A stretch of 64,000 nt of DNA from Paracoccaceae bacterium. GTDB taxonomy: Bacteria > Pseudomonadota > Alphaproteobacteria > Rhodobacterales > Rhodobacteraceae. The notes below the pieces were generated by a model. The model ran no database searches and was not told the origin of the DNA. It saw only the letters and a list, made by a program, of their open reading frames with translations. The translations under genes were made by a program, and so were the position numbers. Position 1 is the first letter of the stretch. Every line of letters begins with the position of its first letter. Shown here piece by piece: positions 47,330-57,525 of the stretch. The stretch covers positions 1 to 64,000 of the forward strand of contig JANSYP010000004.1 of NCBI GenBank assembly GCA_024742405.1, written 5' to 3'.

Positions 47330-48142
47330 ATGACCGGACTTCCCGGAATTGTGATCACAGGCGTTTCGGGGCGCATGGGGCAAATGCTGCTTCAGGCCGT
47401 GGCCGAGAGCGACGCCGCCCATCTTGTCGGTGCCATCGAACGGCCAGGCCACGACTGGGTCGGGCAGGATGTGGGCACTGCGACCGGCGCGGCACCGCTG
47501 GGCGTCGTCGTCACGGACGACCCGCTGGAGGCTTTTGCCAAGGCCCAGGCGGTGATCGACTTCACCTCGCCCGCGGCGACGGTGGAGTTTGCAGCTCTCG
47601 CCGCCCAGGCCCGCGCCGTCCACGTGATCGGTACGACCGGACTGACGCCTGAGGATCTGACGAAAATCGACGCCGCAGCGCTCCACGCAGTGATCGTGCG
47701 CGCCGGCAACATGAGTCTGGGGGTCAATCTGCTGGTCGGGCTGACGCGCAAGGTGGCCGCCGCGTTGGGCGAAGACTTCGACATTGAGGTCATCGAGGCC
47801 CACCACCGCCACAAGGTGGACGCGCCCTCGGGCACCGCGCTGATGCTCGGGCAGGCCGCCGCCGAGGGTCGCGGCGTGGATCTGGCCACGGCGTCGGAGC
47901 GCGGCCGCGACGGGATCACTGGCGCCCGGGAACCCGGGCATATCGGCTTTGCCGCGATCCGGGGCGGCGACATCGTGGGCGAACATGACGTGCTCTTTGC
48001 CGGGCCCGGCGAACGCATGATCCTGCGCCATGTCGCCACGGATCGGCAGATCTTTGCCCGCGGTGCGCTGCGCGCGGCGCTATGGGGTCAGGACAAGGCG
48101 CCGGGACATTACTCCATGGCCGACGTGCTGGGCCTCGACTGA
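47330..48142 (+). CDS. dapB: 4-hydroxy-tetrahydrodipicolinate reductase
   Basis: A 270-residue NAD(P)H reductase of the lysine/DAP pathway. It has the dinucleotide motif [38 protein letters not shown], the active-site [16 protein letters not shown] and the closing [12 protein letters not shown]. The ATG at 47330 gives the normal length; the open frame upstream is leader. It supplies precursors for peptidoglycan cross-linking. The small secreted-protein gene follows 58 nt later. Confidence 0.97.
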   Translation: MTGLPGIVITGVSGRMGQMLLQAVAESDAAHLVGAIERPGHDWVGQDVGTATGAAPLGVVVTDDPLEAFAKAQAVIDFTSPAATVEFAALAAQARAVHVIGTTGLTPEDLTKIDAAALHAVIVRAGNMSLGVNLLVGLTRKVAAALGEDFDIEVIEAHHRHKVDAPSGTALMLGQAAAEGRGVDLATASERGRDGITGAREPGHIGFAAIRGGDIVGEHDVLFAGPGERMILRHVATDRQIFARGALRAALWGQDKAPGHYSMADVLGLD

Positions 48143-48200
48143 TCCAACCGGGAGCGGGCTGCGTATCGGGTGCAGGTTTCTACATGACAAGGACATAGCC

Positions 48201-48566
48201 ATGCTCCGCGCTCTGACGATGGCCCTGGCGGCCCTGGCCTTTATCGGCGTTGCCGAGACCACGGCCGCAAATGCCTTTACCAAGATCGACCGGGCCGAGG
48301 AGTTCGTGAACGCGGTCAAGGGCAAGGAACTCACCCGGACCGGTATCCGACTGACCGTCACACCCGGCGGGCAGATCGTCGGCCGTGCCTTCGGGCGACC
48401 CGTGACGGGCGACTGGACGTGGGAGAATGGCTATTTTTGCCGCGATATTGCCTGGGGCAAGCGCGATCTGGGCTACAACTGCCAGATGGTGCAGCTTGAG
48501 GGGACCGCGCTGCGTTTCACTTCGGATCGCGGGCAAGGGATCTATGCCGATCTCTGGCTGAAGTAG
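48201..48566 (+). CDS. Small secreted protein of unknown function (near dapB)
   Basis: A 121-residue protein with a signal peptide (MLRALTMALAALAFIGVAET to about residue 24) and a compact domain: LTRTGIRLTVTPGGQIVGRA, TGDWTWENGYFCRDIAWGKR and GYNCQMVQLEG with two Cys, closing in a TSDRGQGIYADLWLK strand. Homologues in Rhodobacterales often carry the name dihydrodipicolinate reductase in databases, as I recall. It has no NAD-binding motif, so that name is probably an error from its neighbour dapB. Function unknown. Confidence 0.8.
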   Translation: MLRALTMALAALAFIGVAETTAANAFTKIDRAEEFVNAVKGKELTRTGIRLTVTPGGQIVGRAFGRPVTGDWTWENGYFCRDIAWGKRDLGYNCQMVQLEGTALRFTSDRGQGIYADLWLK

Positions 48567-48602
48567 GCGCCTGCGCGGCGTTTCGCGCCAGACATCGATG
48601 GC

Positions 48603-48806
48603 TCAGAAGTCTATAGCCAGACCCTTTTTCTCCCAATCCCCATAGCGCACCGGCTCGGGCCCGTCGCGCCCGCCCAGTTCGGGGGCCAGATCAAGAGCTT
48701 TGGCCTTGCTTCGGCGCGCCTCGGCTTCGGCCAGTGCACGCCGGGCCGCGGGGGGCAGATCGGTCCGATCGCCCTCGTCCCTGGGGGCATCTTGATCCTC
48801 GGCCAT
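48603..48806 (-). CDS. DUF1674 / succinate dehydrogenase assembly factor 4-like protein
   Basis: A 67-residue charged protein. The C-terminal signature RYGDWEKKGLAIDF with preceding GGRDGPEPV is diagnostic of DUF1674, the bacterial relatives of mitochondrial SDHAF4, which aids flavination or maturation of the succinate dehydrogenase flavoprotein. The N-terminal half is low-complexity (AARRALAEAEARRSKAKA). No sdh genes are nearby. The ATG is at 48804-48806; the longer frame is a shadow of rsmB. Confidence 0.88.
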   Translation of the reverse strand: MAEDQDAPRDEGDRTDLPPAARRALAEAEARRSKAKALDLAPELGGRDGPEPVRYGDWEKKGLAIDF

Positions 48807-48868
48807 GGCGGCTCTCCTTGTGATAGGCTGACCGACAGGATACGTCCCCTCGGTCGCAAGGCAAGAGG

Positions 48869-50206
48869 ATGGGACCGATGGGCGCAGAGATCGGCACGGA
48901 ACGGGCAACGGGCAAGGCGCCGGGTTTGGCGGCGCGGCGACTGGCACTGGACCTGCTGCACGATGTGCTGGAACACCGCCGGATGCTGTCGGATGCGCTG
49001 GAGATGCGGGCCGATCAGGTGGCCGCTCTGGCTCCCAGCGACCGCGCACGCGCTCAGCGGCTGACCACGGAAACCCTGCGCCACCTGCACCGCGCAGATG
49101 CCTGCCTGCGCCCCATGCTGCAAAGACCGCCCGCGGCCACGACAAAGCTGATCCTGCGCCTCGCGACGGTCGAGCTCTGTCAGACCGGCGGCGAGGCCCA
49201 CGGCGTGGTCAACTCCGCCGTGACGCTGGCCCGCCGGGATCCCCGGGCAGCCAGGCAGGCAAAGCTCGTCAACGCGGTGCTGCGGCGCGTGGCCGACGAG
49301 GGCCCGGACCGCTGGGCCAAGCTCACAGCGCCCGCGCGCCTGCCCGCCTGGCTGCGCGGGCGCGCGCAATCCGCCTATGGAGCACGAGTCACCGCCGCGA
49401 TCGAAGCCGCGCATGACCGGGGCGCACCGGTGGATCTGACGCCCAAAGACGGCGACGCCGCGGCGCTGGCGGCAGCGGTCGGCGGGCGCGCCCTGCCGAC
49501 AGGGTCCGTTCGGCTCGGCGACGGGCCCGGCGCGGTCTCGACTCTGCCCGGCTACGCCGAAGGTGCATGGTGGGTTCAGGATGCCGCTGCTGCTCTGCCG
49601 GCGCGTGCGCTGGCCGCCCAGCAAGGCGAACGGGTGCTCGACCTCTGCGCGGCCCCTGGCGGGAAGACGCTGCAACTCGCGGCCGCCGGGGCGCAGGTCA
49701 CAGCACTCGATATCTCGGACCGACGGCTGGAACGCCTCAGCGCGAACCTCGCCCGCACCGGGTTGGCCGCCGAGATCGTCGCCGCCGACGCGTTGAGCTA
49801 CGCGGCCGCGCCCTTTGACGCCGTGCTGCTCGATGCGCCCTGCACAGCGACCGGTACAATCCGGCGCCATCCCGACCTGCCCTATCTGCGCCGCAAGGAT
49901 GATCTGTCGGCTCTGGTTGCGTTGCAGGCGGAGCTCCTCGACCGTGCCGTCGGGCTGCTGCGCCCCGGCGGACGTTTGGTGTTTTGCACCTGCTCGCTGC
50001 TGGCCGAAGAGGGGGAGCGCCAGGCGGAGGCCGCCCTCGCGCGACACAGCAACCTGACACCGGATCCCGTTGCGCTGGATTTGCCGGGGACGGAGGCCGA
50101 CTGGCGCAGCGGTTCCGGGCTTCGGCTGCGCCCGGACCTCTGGCCGGAAACCGGCGGGATGGACGGTTTCTTCATCGCCGCGTTCCGCGCCGCCTCGGGC
50201 CATTGA
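48869..50206 (+). CDS. rsmB: RsmB/NOP-family 16S rRNA cytosine methyltransferase
   Basis: A 445-residue protein with an N-terminal NusB-like RNA-binding domain (about 20-150) and a C-terminal SAM methyltransferase domain. SAM motif LDLCAAPGGKTLQLAAAGAQ is followed by ALDISDRRL, the proline loop LLDAPCTATGTIRRHPD and the catalytic FCTCSLLAEEGE. RsmB makes m5C967 in 16S rRNA. A second ATG at 48878 has the better Shine-Dalgarno spacing (AGAGG) and may be the true start. Followed after 49 nt by the heparinase-like gene, an order common in Rhodobacterales. Confidence 0.93.
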   Translation: MGPMGAEIGTERATGKAPGLAARRLALDLLHDVLEHRRMLSDALEMRADQVAALAPSDRARAQRLTTETLRHLHRADACLRPMLQRPPAATTKLILRLATVELCQTGGEAHGVVNSAVTLARRDPRAARQAKLVNAVLRRVADEGPDRWAKLTAPARLPAWLRGRAQSAYGARVTAAIEAAHDRGAPVDLTPKDGDAAALAAAVGGRALPTGSVRLGDGPGAVSTLPGYAEGAWWVQDAAAALPARALAAQQGERVLDLCAAPGGKTLQLAAAGAQVTALDISDRRLERLSANLARTGLAAEIVAADALSYAAAPFDAVLLDAPCTATGTIRRHPDLPYLRRKDDLSALVALQAELLDRAVGLLRPGGRLVFCTCSLLAEEGERQAEAALARHSNLTPDPVALDLPGTEADWRSGSGLRLRPDLWPETGGMDGFFIAAFRAASGH

Positions 50207-50255
50207 AATTCGGCCGGAAACACGCCACTGCAAAACCATAGGCAGGAGATCGGGA

Positions 50256-51998
50256 TTGGCAGGCGACCAGGGGCAAAGCGGAACAGGGCCGACGCTGCGC
50301 GACCGCCTTACCGCGCGGGCCACCGGCTGGCGCGTGGCCAAGCCGAGCTTCACGCTGACCACAGAGCCGCGCAGCATCGGCAACCCGACGCGCGGCCGCG
50401 AACTCTGCGCAGGTCGGTACCATTTCGGTGGGCATGTCGTGGAAGCGGGGCAAACCGGTCTCTGGGCCGTGGAGACCGGCGGCGATGCGGCATTCGAGGC
50501 CGGCCGGCAAGGGTTTGGCTGGATGGACGATCTGGCCGCGCTCGGCTCGGCATCCGCACAGGCCCGCGCGCGGGCCTGGACCGAAGGCTGGCTCGATCTC
50601 TACGGCCGCGGCGCCGGGCCGGGCTGGACCGCACCGCTCGCCGGGCGGCGGCTGATACGGTGGCTGCACCACAGGCGCTGGCTGACCGGCGAAAGCAGCC
50701 CCGGCAAGGCCGAGGACAGGCTGTCCCGCGCGCTCGACCACCATACCCGCTTTCTCGCCCGCCGGGCCGTGACGGCGGGTACCGGCCTCGGCCGGTTCGA
50801 AGCGCTGTGCGGGCTGGCCATCGGCGGGCTCACTCTGAGCGGCCACGACACGCGCGCCGAGCCTGCATTGCGCGCGTTGGAACTGGCCTGCCGCGACACG
50901 ATCGGCATCGATGGCGGGATCGTCAGCCGCAATCCCGAAGAGCTGCTGGCGATATTCGAGCTGCTGGTCTGGACCGACCGCGCCCTGAGCGACCGCGGCC
51001 GGCTGACCCGGCCCGAGCTGCAGGCCGCGATGGAGCGGCTGGCCCAGAGCCTGCGAACGCTGCGCCATGCCGATGGCGGGCTTGCACGCTTTCACGGCGG
51101 CGGGCGCGGCACGACGGGTGGGCTCGAAGGCGCGCTGGCGCTGGCCGATATCCGCCCGGCGCCTGTCGAAGGGCTGGCCATGGGCTTTGCCCGGCTGGCT
51201 CGCGGCCGCACCAGCGTGATCATCGACGCCGCCCCCCCGCCCACCGGTCCGGCCAGCCGCGACGCCCATGCCGCCACGCTGGCCTTCGAGATGACCTCGG
51301 GCCGCCGCCCCGTGATCGTCAATTGCGGCAGCGGCGAGGGCTTCGGCGCGGAGTGGGCGCGCGCGGCCCGCGCGACCGCGTCGCAAAGCACCCTGGGGCT
51401 CGACGGGGTGTCCTCGGCCCGGCTGGGCACCGAAGCGCGCACCCGCGATCTGCTGGTGGAAGGCCCCCGCGAGGTCCTGAACGACCTCGACCTTTCGCCC
51501 GGACCCGCCAGCCTTGTCGCGGGCCATGATGGCTATGCCCAGAACCACGGACTGATCCATGTGCGGCGTCTCGATCTTGGCGTCGATGGCCGTGCGCTTG
51601 CCGGCGAGGATGTGCTGACTGCCGAGGGCGACGCCGACAAACGCCGTTTCGCGCGCGCCCTTGAGCGCCTCGCGAAGTCGGGCAGCCCCGGTATTGCCTA
51701 TACGATCCGCTTCCACCTGCATCCGGACGTCGATGCGCGGCTCGATCTGGGCGGGCGCGCGGTGTCGCTGACCTTGCGCTCGGGCGAGATCTGGATCTTT
51801 CGACAGTCCAGCGCGGCACGGATGAGCCTTGACCCCAGCGTCTATTTGGAGAAAACCCGCGCGACCCCGGTGGCGAGCCTGCAGATCGTGCTGTCCGGGC
51901 GGGCAACGACGCCCGTCACGGCGGTGAAATGGAACCTCGCAAAGGCCCAGGACACGCCCGACCATCTGCGCGATCTTCACCCTGATGCCGCCGACTGA
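50256..51998 (+). CDS. Heparinase II/III family protein
   Basis: A 580-residue protein with an all-helical alpha/alpha-toroid N-terminal half (about 80-300: [35 protein letters not shown]) and a beta-sandwich C-terminal half (from [20 protein letters not shown]). This layout matches heparinase II/III-like polysaccharide lyases encoded next to rsmB and purH in many alphaproteobacteria. No signal peptide is seen. The TTG start at 50256, 8 nt after AGGAG, is better supported than any ATG. The substrate is unknown. Confidence 0.88.
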   Translation: MAGDQGQSGTGPTLRDRLTARATGWRVAKPSFTLTTEPRSIGNPTRGRELCAGRYHFGGHVVEAGQTGLWAVETGGDAAFEAGRQGFGWMDDLAALGSASAQARARAWTEGWLDLYGRGAGPGWTAPLAGRRLIRWLHHRRWLTGESSPGKAEDRLSRALDHHTRFLARRAVTAGTGLGRFEALCGLAIGGLTLSGHDTRAEPALRALELACRDTIGIDGGIVSRNPEELLAIFELLVWTDRALSDRGRLTRPELQAAMERLAQSLRTLRHADGGLARFHGGGRGTTGGLEGALALADIRPAPVEGLAMGFARLARGRTSVIIDAAPPPTGPASRDAHAATLAFEMTSGRRPVIVNCGSGEGFGAEWARAARATASQSTLGLDGVSSARLGTEARTRDLLVEGPREVLNDLDLSPGPASLVAGHDGYAQNHGLIHVRRLDLGVDGRALAGEDVLTAEGDADKRRFARALERLAKSGSPGIAYTIRFHLHPDVDARLDLGGRAVSLTLRSGEIWIFRQSSAARMSLDPSVYLEKTRATPVASLQIVLSGRATTPVTAVKWNLAKAQDTPDHLRDLHPDAAD

Positions 51999-52024
51999 CC
52001 AGATACCGCCCGAGAGGACCCGCC

Positions 52025-53614
52025 ATGACTGATCTCGCGCCGCTCCGGACCGCGCTGCTGTCCGTCTCTGACAAGACCGGCCTGCTGGAGCTGGGCCAGG
52101 CGCTGGCGGCACGCGAGGTACGGCTGCTCAGCACCGGCGGCACCGCCGCGGCCCTGCGCGACGGGGGACTGGACGTGACCGACGTGGCCGATGTCACGGG
52201 CTTTCCCGAAATGATGGACGGGCGGGTCAAGACGCTGCACCCGCGCGTCCATGGCGGGCTTCTGGCGCTGCGCGACGATCCCACCCATCGGAGCGCGATG
52301 GAAGCCCACGGCATCGACGCGATCGATCTGCTGGTGGTCAATCTCTATCCGTTCGAAGCCACTGTGGCGGCCGGCGCGGACTATAACATCTGCGTCGAGA
52401 ACATCGACATCGGCGGCCCCGCGATGATCCGGGCGGCGGCCAAGAACCACGCCCACGTCACGGTCATCACCGATCCCGAGGACTACTCCGGGCTGCTCGA
52501 GGAGCTGGAGGCGCATTACGGCCAGACCTCGCTGCCTTATCGCAAGCGATGTGCCCAGACCGCCTACGCGCGTACAGCCGCGTACGACGCCGCGGTTTCG
52601 GGCTGGATGGCCGGTGCGACGGGTGTTTCGACCCCGCGCCACCGCGCTGTTGCGGGGCGGCTGGCCCAGACCCTGCGCTATGGCGAAAACCCGCATCAAA
52701 CGGCAGCGTTTTATCGCGACGGCTCCACCCGCCCGGGGGTGGCCACGGCGGTTCAACTCCAGGGCAAAGAGCTGTCCTACAACAACATCAACGACACCGA
52801 TGCCGCGTTCGAGCTGGTCAGCGAGTTCGATCCCGCCGCCGGACCGGCCTGCGCGATCATCAAACATGCCAACCCCTGCGGCGTGGCACGGGGTGAAACC
52901 CTGACCCAGGCCTATGCGCGCGCCTTCGATTGCGACCGGACCTCGGCCTTTGGCGGGATCATCGCGCTGAACCAGACGCTCGATGGCGACACTGCCCGCG
53001 CCATCGCCGAGATCTTTGCCGAGGTCGTGATCGCCCCGGACGCAGACGCGGACGCGCGCGAGGTCTTTGCCGCCAAAAAGAACCTGCGTCTTCTGACCAC
53101 CGGCGGGCTGGCCGATGCAGGCGCACCGGGCATCGCTGTGCGGCAGGTGTCCGGCGGACTGCTGGTGCAGGACCGCGATGCCGGGCAGATCGGTGCGGAG
53201 GATCTGAAAGTCGTGACCGAACGCGCGCCCACGGAGACCGAGATTGCCGATATGCTCTTTGCTTGGACCGTCGCCAAGCACGTCAAATCCAACGCGATCG
53301 TCTATGCCCGCGACGCCCGGACGGTCGGCGTGGGCGCGGGCCAGATGAGCCGGGTGGACAGCACCCGGATCGCCGCCCGCAAGGCTCAGGATATGGCCGA
53401 AGTGCTCGACCTCGAACAGGCGCTCACAAACGGCGCGGTCGTCGCTTCGGACGCATTCTTTCCCTTTGCCGACGGGCTCGAGGCGGCGGCCGAGGCCGGT
53501 GCCACGGCGGTGATCCAGCCCGGCGGGTCGGTGCGCGATGCCGAGGTGATCGCGGCCGCGGATGCGCGCGGGTTGGCCATGGTCTTCACCGGCCAGCGGC
53601 ATTTCCGCCACTGA
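52025..53614 (+). CDS. purH: Bifunctional AICAR formyltransferase / IMP cyclohydrolase
   Basis: A 529-residue enzyme for the last two steps of IMP synthesis. The N-terminal cyclohydrolase domain has [50 protein letters not shown] and [18 protein letters not shown]. The C-terminal formyltransferase has [46 protein letters not shown] and a terminal [20 protein letters not shown] with RHFRH. The ATG follows AGGACC. lspA starts 8 nt after its stop. Confidence 0.98.
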   Translation: MTDLAPLRTALLSVSDKTGLLELGQALAAREVRLLSTGGTAAALRDGGLDVTDVADVTGFPEMMDGRVKTLHPRVHGGLLALRDDPTHRSAMEAHGIDAIDLLVVNLYPFEATVAAGADYNICVENIDIGGPAMIRAAAKNHAHVTVITDPEDYSGLLEELEAHYGQTSLPYRKRCAQTAYARTAAYDAAVSGWMAGATGVSTPRHRAVAGRLAQTLRYGENPHQTAAFYRDGSTRPGVATAVQLQGKELSYNNINDTDAAFELVSEFDPAAGPACAIIKHANPCGVARGETLTQAYARAFDCDRTSAFGGIIALNQTLDGDTARAIAEIFAEVVIAPDADADAREVFAAKKNLRLLTTGGLADAGAPGIAVRQVSGGLLVQDRDAGQIGAEDLKVVTERAPTETEIADMLFAWTVAKHVKSNAIVYARDARTVGVGAGQMSRVDSTRIAARKAQDMAEVLDLEQALTNGAVVASDAFFPFADGLEAAAEAGATAVIQPGGSVRDAEVIAAADARGLAMVFTGQRHFRH

Positions 53615-53621
53615 TATCGGT

Positions 53622-54101
53622 ATGCAGGCGCTTTTGATCCCCGCGGTGCTCATGTTCGCCGTCGACCAGGCCAGCAAGTACGGCGTTGTCTGGGGGCTGA
53701 ACCTGATCGAACTGCGCCGGATCGAGGTTCTGCCGCCCTACCTCGTGTTCCAGATGGGTTGGAACGAGGGGATCAATTTCGGCTTGTTTTCAGGCGCCCC
53801 GGACGCGGCCCGCTGGATCCTGATCGCCATTGCGCTGGCCGTCTGTACCTGGGTTGGCCGCTGGGCACTGCGCGATCGACGCCCGCGCGTGATGATCAGC
53901 GCCGGGTTGCTGATCGGTGGGGCGCTCGGCAATGTCGTGGACCGGCTGATCCACGGCGCCGTGGCCGATTTCCTCAACATGTCCTGCTGCGGCATCGACA
54001 ATCCCTTCAGCTTCAATCTGGCCGATGTCGGCGTCTTCGCCGGGGCCGCGGGTCTGATCGTGCTGACCTGGCGTGACGACGCCCAAGGCAAAGTCTCATG
54101 A
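53622..54101 (+). CDS. lspA: Lipoprotein signal peptidase (signal peptidase II)
   Basis: A 159-residue inner-membrane aspartyl protease that cuts prolipoproteins before the lipidated Cys. Four hydrophobic segments and the catalytic boxes [17 protein letters not shown] and FNLADVGVF contain the two Asp residues; the [12 protein letters not shown] and [11 protein letters not shown] boxes also fit. The ATG at 53622 is chosen; the upstream frame is within purH. It precedes a lipoprotein gene (bamF) that would be one of its substrates. Confidence 0.96.
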   Translation: MQALLIPAVLMFAVDQASKYGVVWGLNLIELRRIEVLPPYLVFQMGWNEGINFGLFSGAPDAARWILIAIALAVCTWVGRWALRDRRPRVMISAGLLIGGALGNVVDRLIHGAVADFLNMSCCGIDNPFSFNLADVGVFAGAAGLIVLTWRDDAQGKVS

Positions 54102-54164
54102 AGCCGTGTCGTGACTGTGCCGCCAAGCTGCGCTAAACACCCTCCGATACTGGAGCCCGCTACA

Positions 54165-54704
54165 ATGACGATCCGCACGAACATCTTTGCCCTGTTGGCC
54201 ATCGCGGCGGTTGCGATCACCGCGTGCGGACCGCGCAACCCCGACCTTCTGACCTTTCGCCGCAGCGGTGAGGGACCCGACGAGTTTACCGTGGCCCCGT
54301 CCAAACCGCTCGCGGATCCGCCGGCCGCCGGCGCCCTGCCGCCTCCGACGCTCGGCGTGGGCATCAATCGCGCCGACGCCACGCCCGAGGCCGACGCCAT
54401 CGTCGCTCTTGGCGGACGGCAAAACGCGACCACGCTCGACGGCATACCGACCAGCGACGCGGCGCTGATCCGCCATGCAGGGCGCAATGGCCAGTCCACT
54501 GGGATCCGCCAGACTCTGGCGCAGGAAGACATCGAGTTCCGCCGCCGCAATGACGGCCTGATTCTGGAACGGCTGGCCAACAGCAACCTCTATTTCGACG
54601 CCTATGAGCAGCAATCGCTCAACCAGCAGCGCGAGATCGACCGGCTGCGCCAGCGCGGCATCCAGACACCCGGCGCGCCGCCCGCGGAGCTCTTTCCCGA
54701 ATAG
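54165..54704 (+). CDS. bamF: Outer membrane assembly lipoprotein BamF (DUF3035)
   Basis: A 179-residue lipoprotein with lipobox ITAC at about residue 25. The conserved part GPDEFTVAPSKPLADPP is the DUF3035 hallmark; BamF is the alphaproteobacterial subunit of the Bam machinery named in Caulobacter, to my recollection the same family. The C-terminal part is helical and Gln/Arg-rich (AQEDIEFRRRNDG, EQQSLNQQREIDRLRQRG). It follows lspA by 63 nt and precedes two M16 peptidase genes, suggesting an envelope-biogenesis operon. Confidence 0.82.
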   Translation: MTIRTNIFALLAIAAVAITACGPRNPDLLTFRRSGEGPDEFTVAPSKPLADPPAAGALPPPTLGVGINRADATPEADAIVALGGRQNATTLDGIPTSDAALIRHAGRNGQSTGIRQTLAQEDIEFRRRNDGLILERLANSNLYFDAYEQQSLNQQREIDRLRQRGIQTPGAPPAELFPE

Positions 54705-54785
54705 ACTGACCTCACATCCCCGCGGGTGCGGTTGAAACCCCGCCAACACGGCGTAGGTTGGCGGGATCTACGGGGAGAGCCGCTT

Positions 54786-56168
54786 ATGTTTCGTGCCTTA
54801 CTGCTCACCGGCCTGTTCACTGGTCTGGCCGGCTGGAGCGCATCCGCTTCTGCGGAAACGATTTCCGAGTTCACGCTCGACAATGGCCTGGAGGTCGTTG
54901 TCATCGAGGACAACCGCGCCCCCGTGGTGGTCCACATGCTGTGGTACCGCGTCGGTGCGGCCGACGAGACGCCGGGGACGTCAGGCATCGCCCACTACCT
55001 CGAACATCTGCTCTTCAAGGGCACCGAAACCCTCGAACCGGGCGAGTTCTCCCAGATTGTCGAAGCCAATGGCGGGAGCGACAACGCCTTCACCGCCTGG
55101 GACTACACAGGCTACTTCCAGCGCGTCGCCGCCGACCGGCTCGGCCTGATGATGGAGATGGAGGCCGACCGCATGATCAACCTCCAGCTTACCGAAGAGG
55201 TCGTGGCTCCCGAGCTGCTCGTGGTTCTGGAAGAGCGCAAGCAACGCGTGGACGCGAATCCGGATGCGCTCTTTGGCGAACAGGCCCGCGCGGCGCAATT
55301 CATGAACCACCCCTACGGACGTCCGATCATCGGCTGGCCCCAGGAAGTCCGTGAACTGACGCTCGACGATGCGCTGGAGTTCTACGAGACCTACTACGCG
55401 CCCAATAACGCGATCCTGATCGTCGCCGGCGACACCACACCCGAAGAGGTGCGCGCGCTCGCCGAAGAGCATTACGGCCCGATCCCGCCATCCGAGACCC
55501 TGCCCGAGCGGGTCCGCGTCACCGAGCCGCCGCAACTGGCAGAGCGCCGGATTGTCTTCGAGGATCCGCGCGTCGCCCAACCCTATCTGCGGCGGACATA
55601 CCTCGCGCCGGAACGCGACGCCGGCGCGCAGGAAGAGGCCGCGGCCCTCACCATGCTCGCAGCCCTGCTGGGCGACGATCCGGCGACCTCCTATCTCGGC
55701 CAGAAGCTGCAATTCGACAGCCAGACGGCGATCTATACCGGCGCCGGCTATTCCGGTGTGGCGCTCGATGACACGACTTTCGGCATCGTCGTGGTGCCCG
55801 CTGTCGGCGTCAGCCTTGCCGAGGCCGAGGCCGCGCTGGACGAGACGCTGGCCGCATTCCTGGAGGAAGGCGTGGATAGCGAGCAATTCGAACGGCTCAA
55901 GCGGCAGATCTACGCCTCCGAGATCTTCGCCCGCGACAGCACCCGTGGCCTCGCGCAACGCTATGGCGCGGCACTGACCTCGGGCCTGACGGTCGCGGAT
56001 GTGCAGGCCTGGCCCGATCTGCTGCAAGCGGTGAGTGAAGAAGACGTGATCGCCGCCGCCACGGACGTTCTGGACAAGCGCCATGCGGTCACCGGCTGGG
56101 TCCGCCCGCCGTCTGATACGGCCGCCGCGCTATCCGCAGAAACACCGACCGAGGAGGTCACCCAATGA
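54786..56168 (+). CDS. M16 peptidase, zinc-binding (catalytic) subunit
   Basis: A 460-residue secreted M16 metallopeptidase (signal peptide ending SASA). The inverted zinc motif HYLEHLLFKGT (HxxEH) is present, with the downstream metal Glu in LVVLEERKQR. The C-terminal half lacks the R/Y substrate-binding pair. The stop overlaps the second M16 gene by 4 nt (ATGA), so the two proteins should form a heterodimer, each giving half of the active site. Substrates may be small peptides or outer-membrane protein fragments. The ATG at 54786 follows GGGGAG. Confidence 0.95.
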   Translation: MFRALLLTGLFTGLAGWSASASAETISEFTLDNGLEVVVIEDNRAPVVVHMLWYRVGAADETPGTSGIAHYLEHLLFKGTETLEPGEFSQIVEANGGSDNAFTAWDYTGYFQRVAADRLGLMMEMEADRMINLQLTEEVVAPELLVVLEERKQRVDANPDALFGEQARAAQFMNHPYGRPIIGWPQEVRELTLDDALEFYETYYAPNNAILIVAGDTTPEEVRALAEEHYGPIPPSETLPERVRVTEPPQLAERRIVFEDPRVAQPYLRRTYLAPERDAGAQEEAAALTMLAALLGDDPATSYLGQKLQFDSQTAIYTGAGYSGVALDDTTFGIVVVPAVGVSLAEAEAALDETLAAFLEEGVDSEQFERLKRQIYASEIFARDSTRGLAQRYGAALTSGLTVADVQAWPDLLQAVSEEDVIAAATDVLDKRHAVTGWVRPPSDTAAALSAETPTEEVTQ

Positions 56169-57481
56169 GCCGCCTTTTCGCCCTGGCAGCCGTTGCCGCC
56201 ATTGCCGTCACCGGACCCGCCCGCGCCGCGGTCGATATCGTCGAAGTCGAAAGCCCCGGAGGTGTGACCGCCTGGCTGGTCGAAGAGCACGAATTGCCCT
56301 TCGTTGCGCTGGAGATCCTGTTCCGCGGTGGCACATCGCTCGATGATCCGGACGCCCGTGGCGCAGTAAACCTGATGACCGGGCTGCTGGAGGAAGGCGC
56401 CGGTGAGCTTGACGCCCGCGGCTTTGCCGAGGCGCGGGACGATCTGGCCGTCAGTTTTCGGTTCGACGCAGGCGACGATACGATCAGCGTGTCGGCGGAA
56501 TTTCTGACCGACGTGACCGACGAGGCGACCGCACTGCTGCGCACGGCGCTCGCCGAGCCGCGCTTCGATGAGGACGCGGTGGAACGGGTGCGCGCACAGG
56601 TGCTGTCGCGTCTGCGGTCGGATGCCGAGGACCCCGGCGAGATCGCAACCGAGACCTTTGCCGCGAAGCTCTACGGCGCCCATCCTTATGCCACGAACGG
56701 CCGGGGCACGATCGAGAGCGTAACGGCACTGAGCCGCGACGATCTGGTCGCGGCGCACGCGGGAACGATCGCGCGCGACCGCGTTTATGTGGGTGCGGTG
56801 GGTGACATCACCCCCGAGCAACTTGGGGTGCTTCTCGACACACTCTTTGCCGACCTGCCAGAAACCGGTGCGCCCCTACCCGAACGGGTGGATATCAGCC
56901 TCGATGGCGGTGTGCACGTCACGCCCTATGCCACGCCGCAATCCTCGATCCTTTTCGCACAGGGCGGCATCGACCGGGAACATCCGGACTTCTTCCCGGC
57001 CTTCGTGATGAACCAGGTCCTGGGCGCCGGCGGCTTCGGCTCTCGGCTGATGACGGAAGTGCGCGAAAAGCGGGGTCTGACCTACGGCATCTACGCCTAT
57101 CTGGCACAAAAGGATCACGCGGATCTGCTGATCGGCCGTGTCGCCACGGCCAATGCGACTGTCGGCGAGACGATCGATATCGTCCGCGCGGAATGGCAGC
57201 GCATGGCCGACGAGGGCGTTACCGAAGCAGAACTGACCCAGGCCAAGACATACCTGACCGGCGCCTACCCGCTGCGATTCGACGGCAACGGCCGCATCGC
57301 CAATATCCTTGCCGGGATGCAGATCGACGGCATGCCCATCGACTATATCAACACCCGGAACGCCAAGGTCGACGCGGTGACGCTGGAAGACGTGAACCGC
57401 GTGGCAGGGGAACTGCTCAACCCCGAGGCCCTGACCTTCGTCGTCGTGGGTCAACCCGAAGAACCCGCCCCCGCGAACTGA
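56165..57481 (+). CDS. M16 peptidase, partner subunit lacking the zinc motif
   Basis: A 438-residue secreted M16-family protein (signal peptide ending ARAA). At the HxxEH position it reads AVNLMTGLLEEGAG, so it cannot bind catalytic zinc. It does carry the C-terminal GGFGSRLMTEVREKRGLTYG, which contains the Arg/Tyr pair that binds substrate termini. This complements the upstream subunit, as in the Sphingomonas SPH2681/SPH2682 heterodimer. The start overlaps the catalytic subunit stop by 4 nt. A 12-bp hairpin follows 10 nt after its stop. Confidence 0.94.
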   Translation: MSRLFALAAVAAIAVTGPARAAVDIVEVESPGGVTAWLVEEHELPFVALEILFRGGTSLDDPDARGAVNLMTGLLEEGAGELDARGFAEARDDLAVSFRFDAGDDTISVSAEFLTDVTDEATALLRTALAEPRFDEDAVERVRAQVLSRLRSDAEDPGEIATETFAAKLYGAHPYATNGRGTIESVTALSRDDLVAAHAGTIARDRVYVGAVGDITPEQLGVLLDTLFADLPETGAPLPERVDISLDGGVHVTPYATPQSSILFAQGGIDREHPDFFPAFVMNQVLGAGGFGSRLMTEVREKRGLTYGIYAYLAQKDHADLLIGRVATANATVGETIDIVRAEWQRMADEGVTEAELTQAKTYLTGAYPLRFDGNGRIANILAGMQIDGMPIDYINTRNAKVDAVTLEDVNRVAGELLNPEALTFVVVGQPEEPAPAN

Positions 57482-57490
57482 CCAAGACTG

Positions 57491-57525
57491 GCCACAACCC
57501 CTGCGCTTATGCTAGGGGTTGTGGC
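57491..57525 (+). other. 12-bp perfect hairpin abutting the mutL start
   Basis: GCCACAACCCCT and AGGGGTTGTGGC form a perfect 12-bp stem with an 11-nt loop; its last base is directly before the mutL ATG at 57526. There is no T tract. It could end or stabilise the M16 transcript, or hide the mutL ribosome site. Confidence 0.75.

Noticed and set aside
50172-52112. Minus-strand open frame of 646 codons
   Set aside because: Antisense to the heparinase-like gene, whose start, length and neighbours are conserved.
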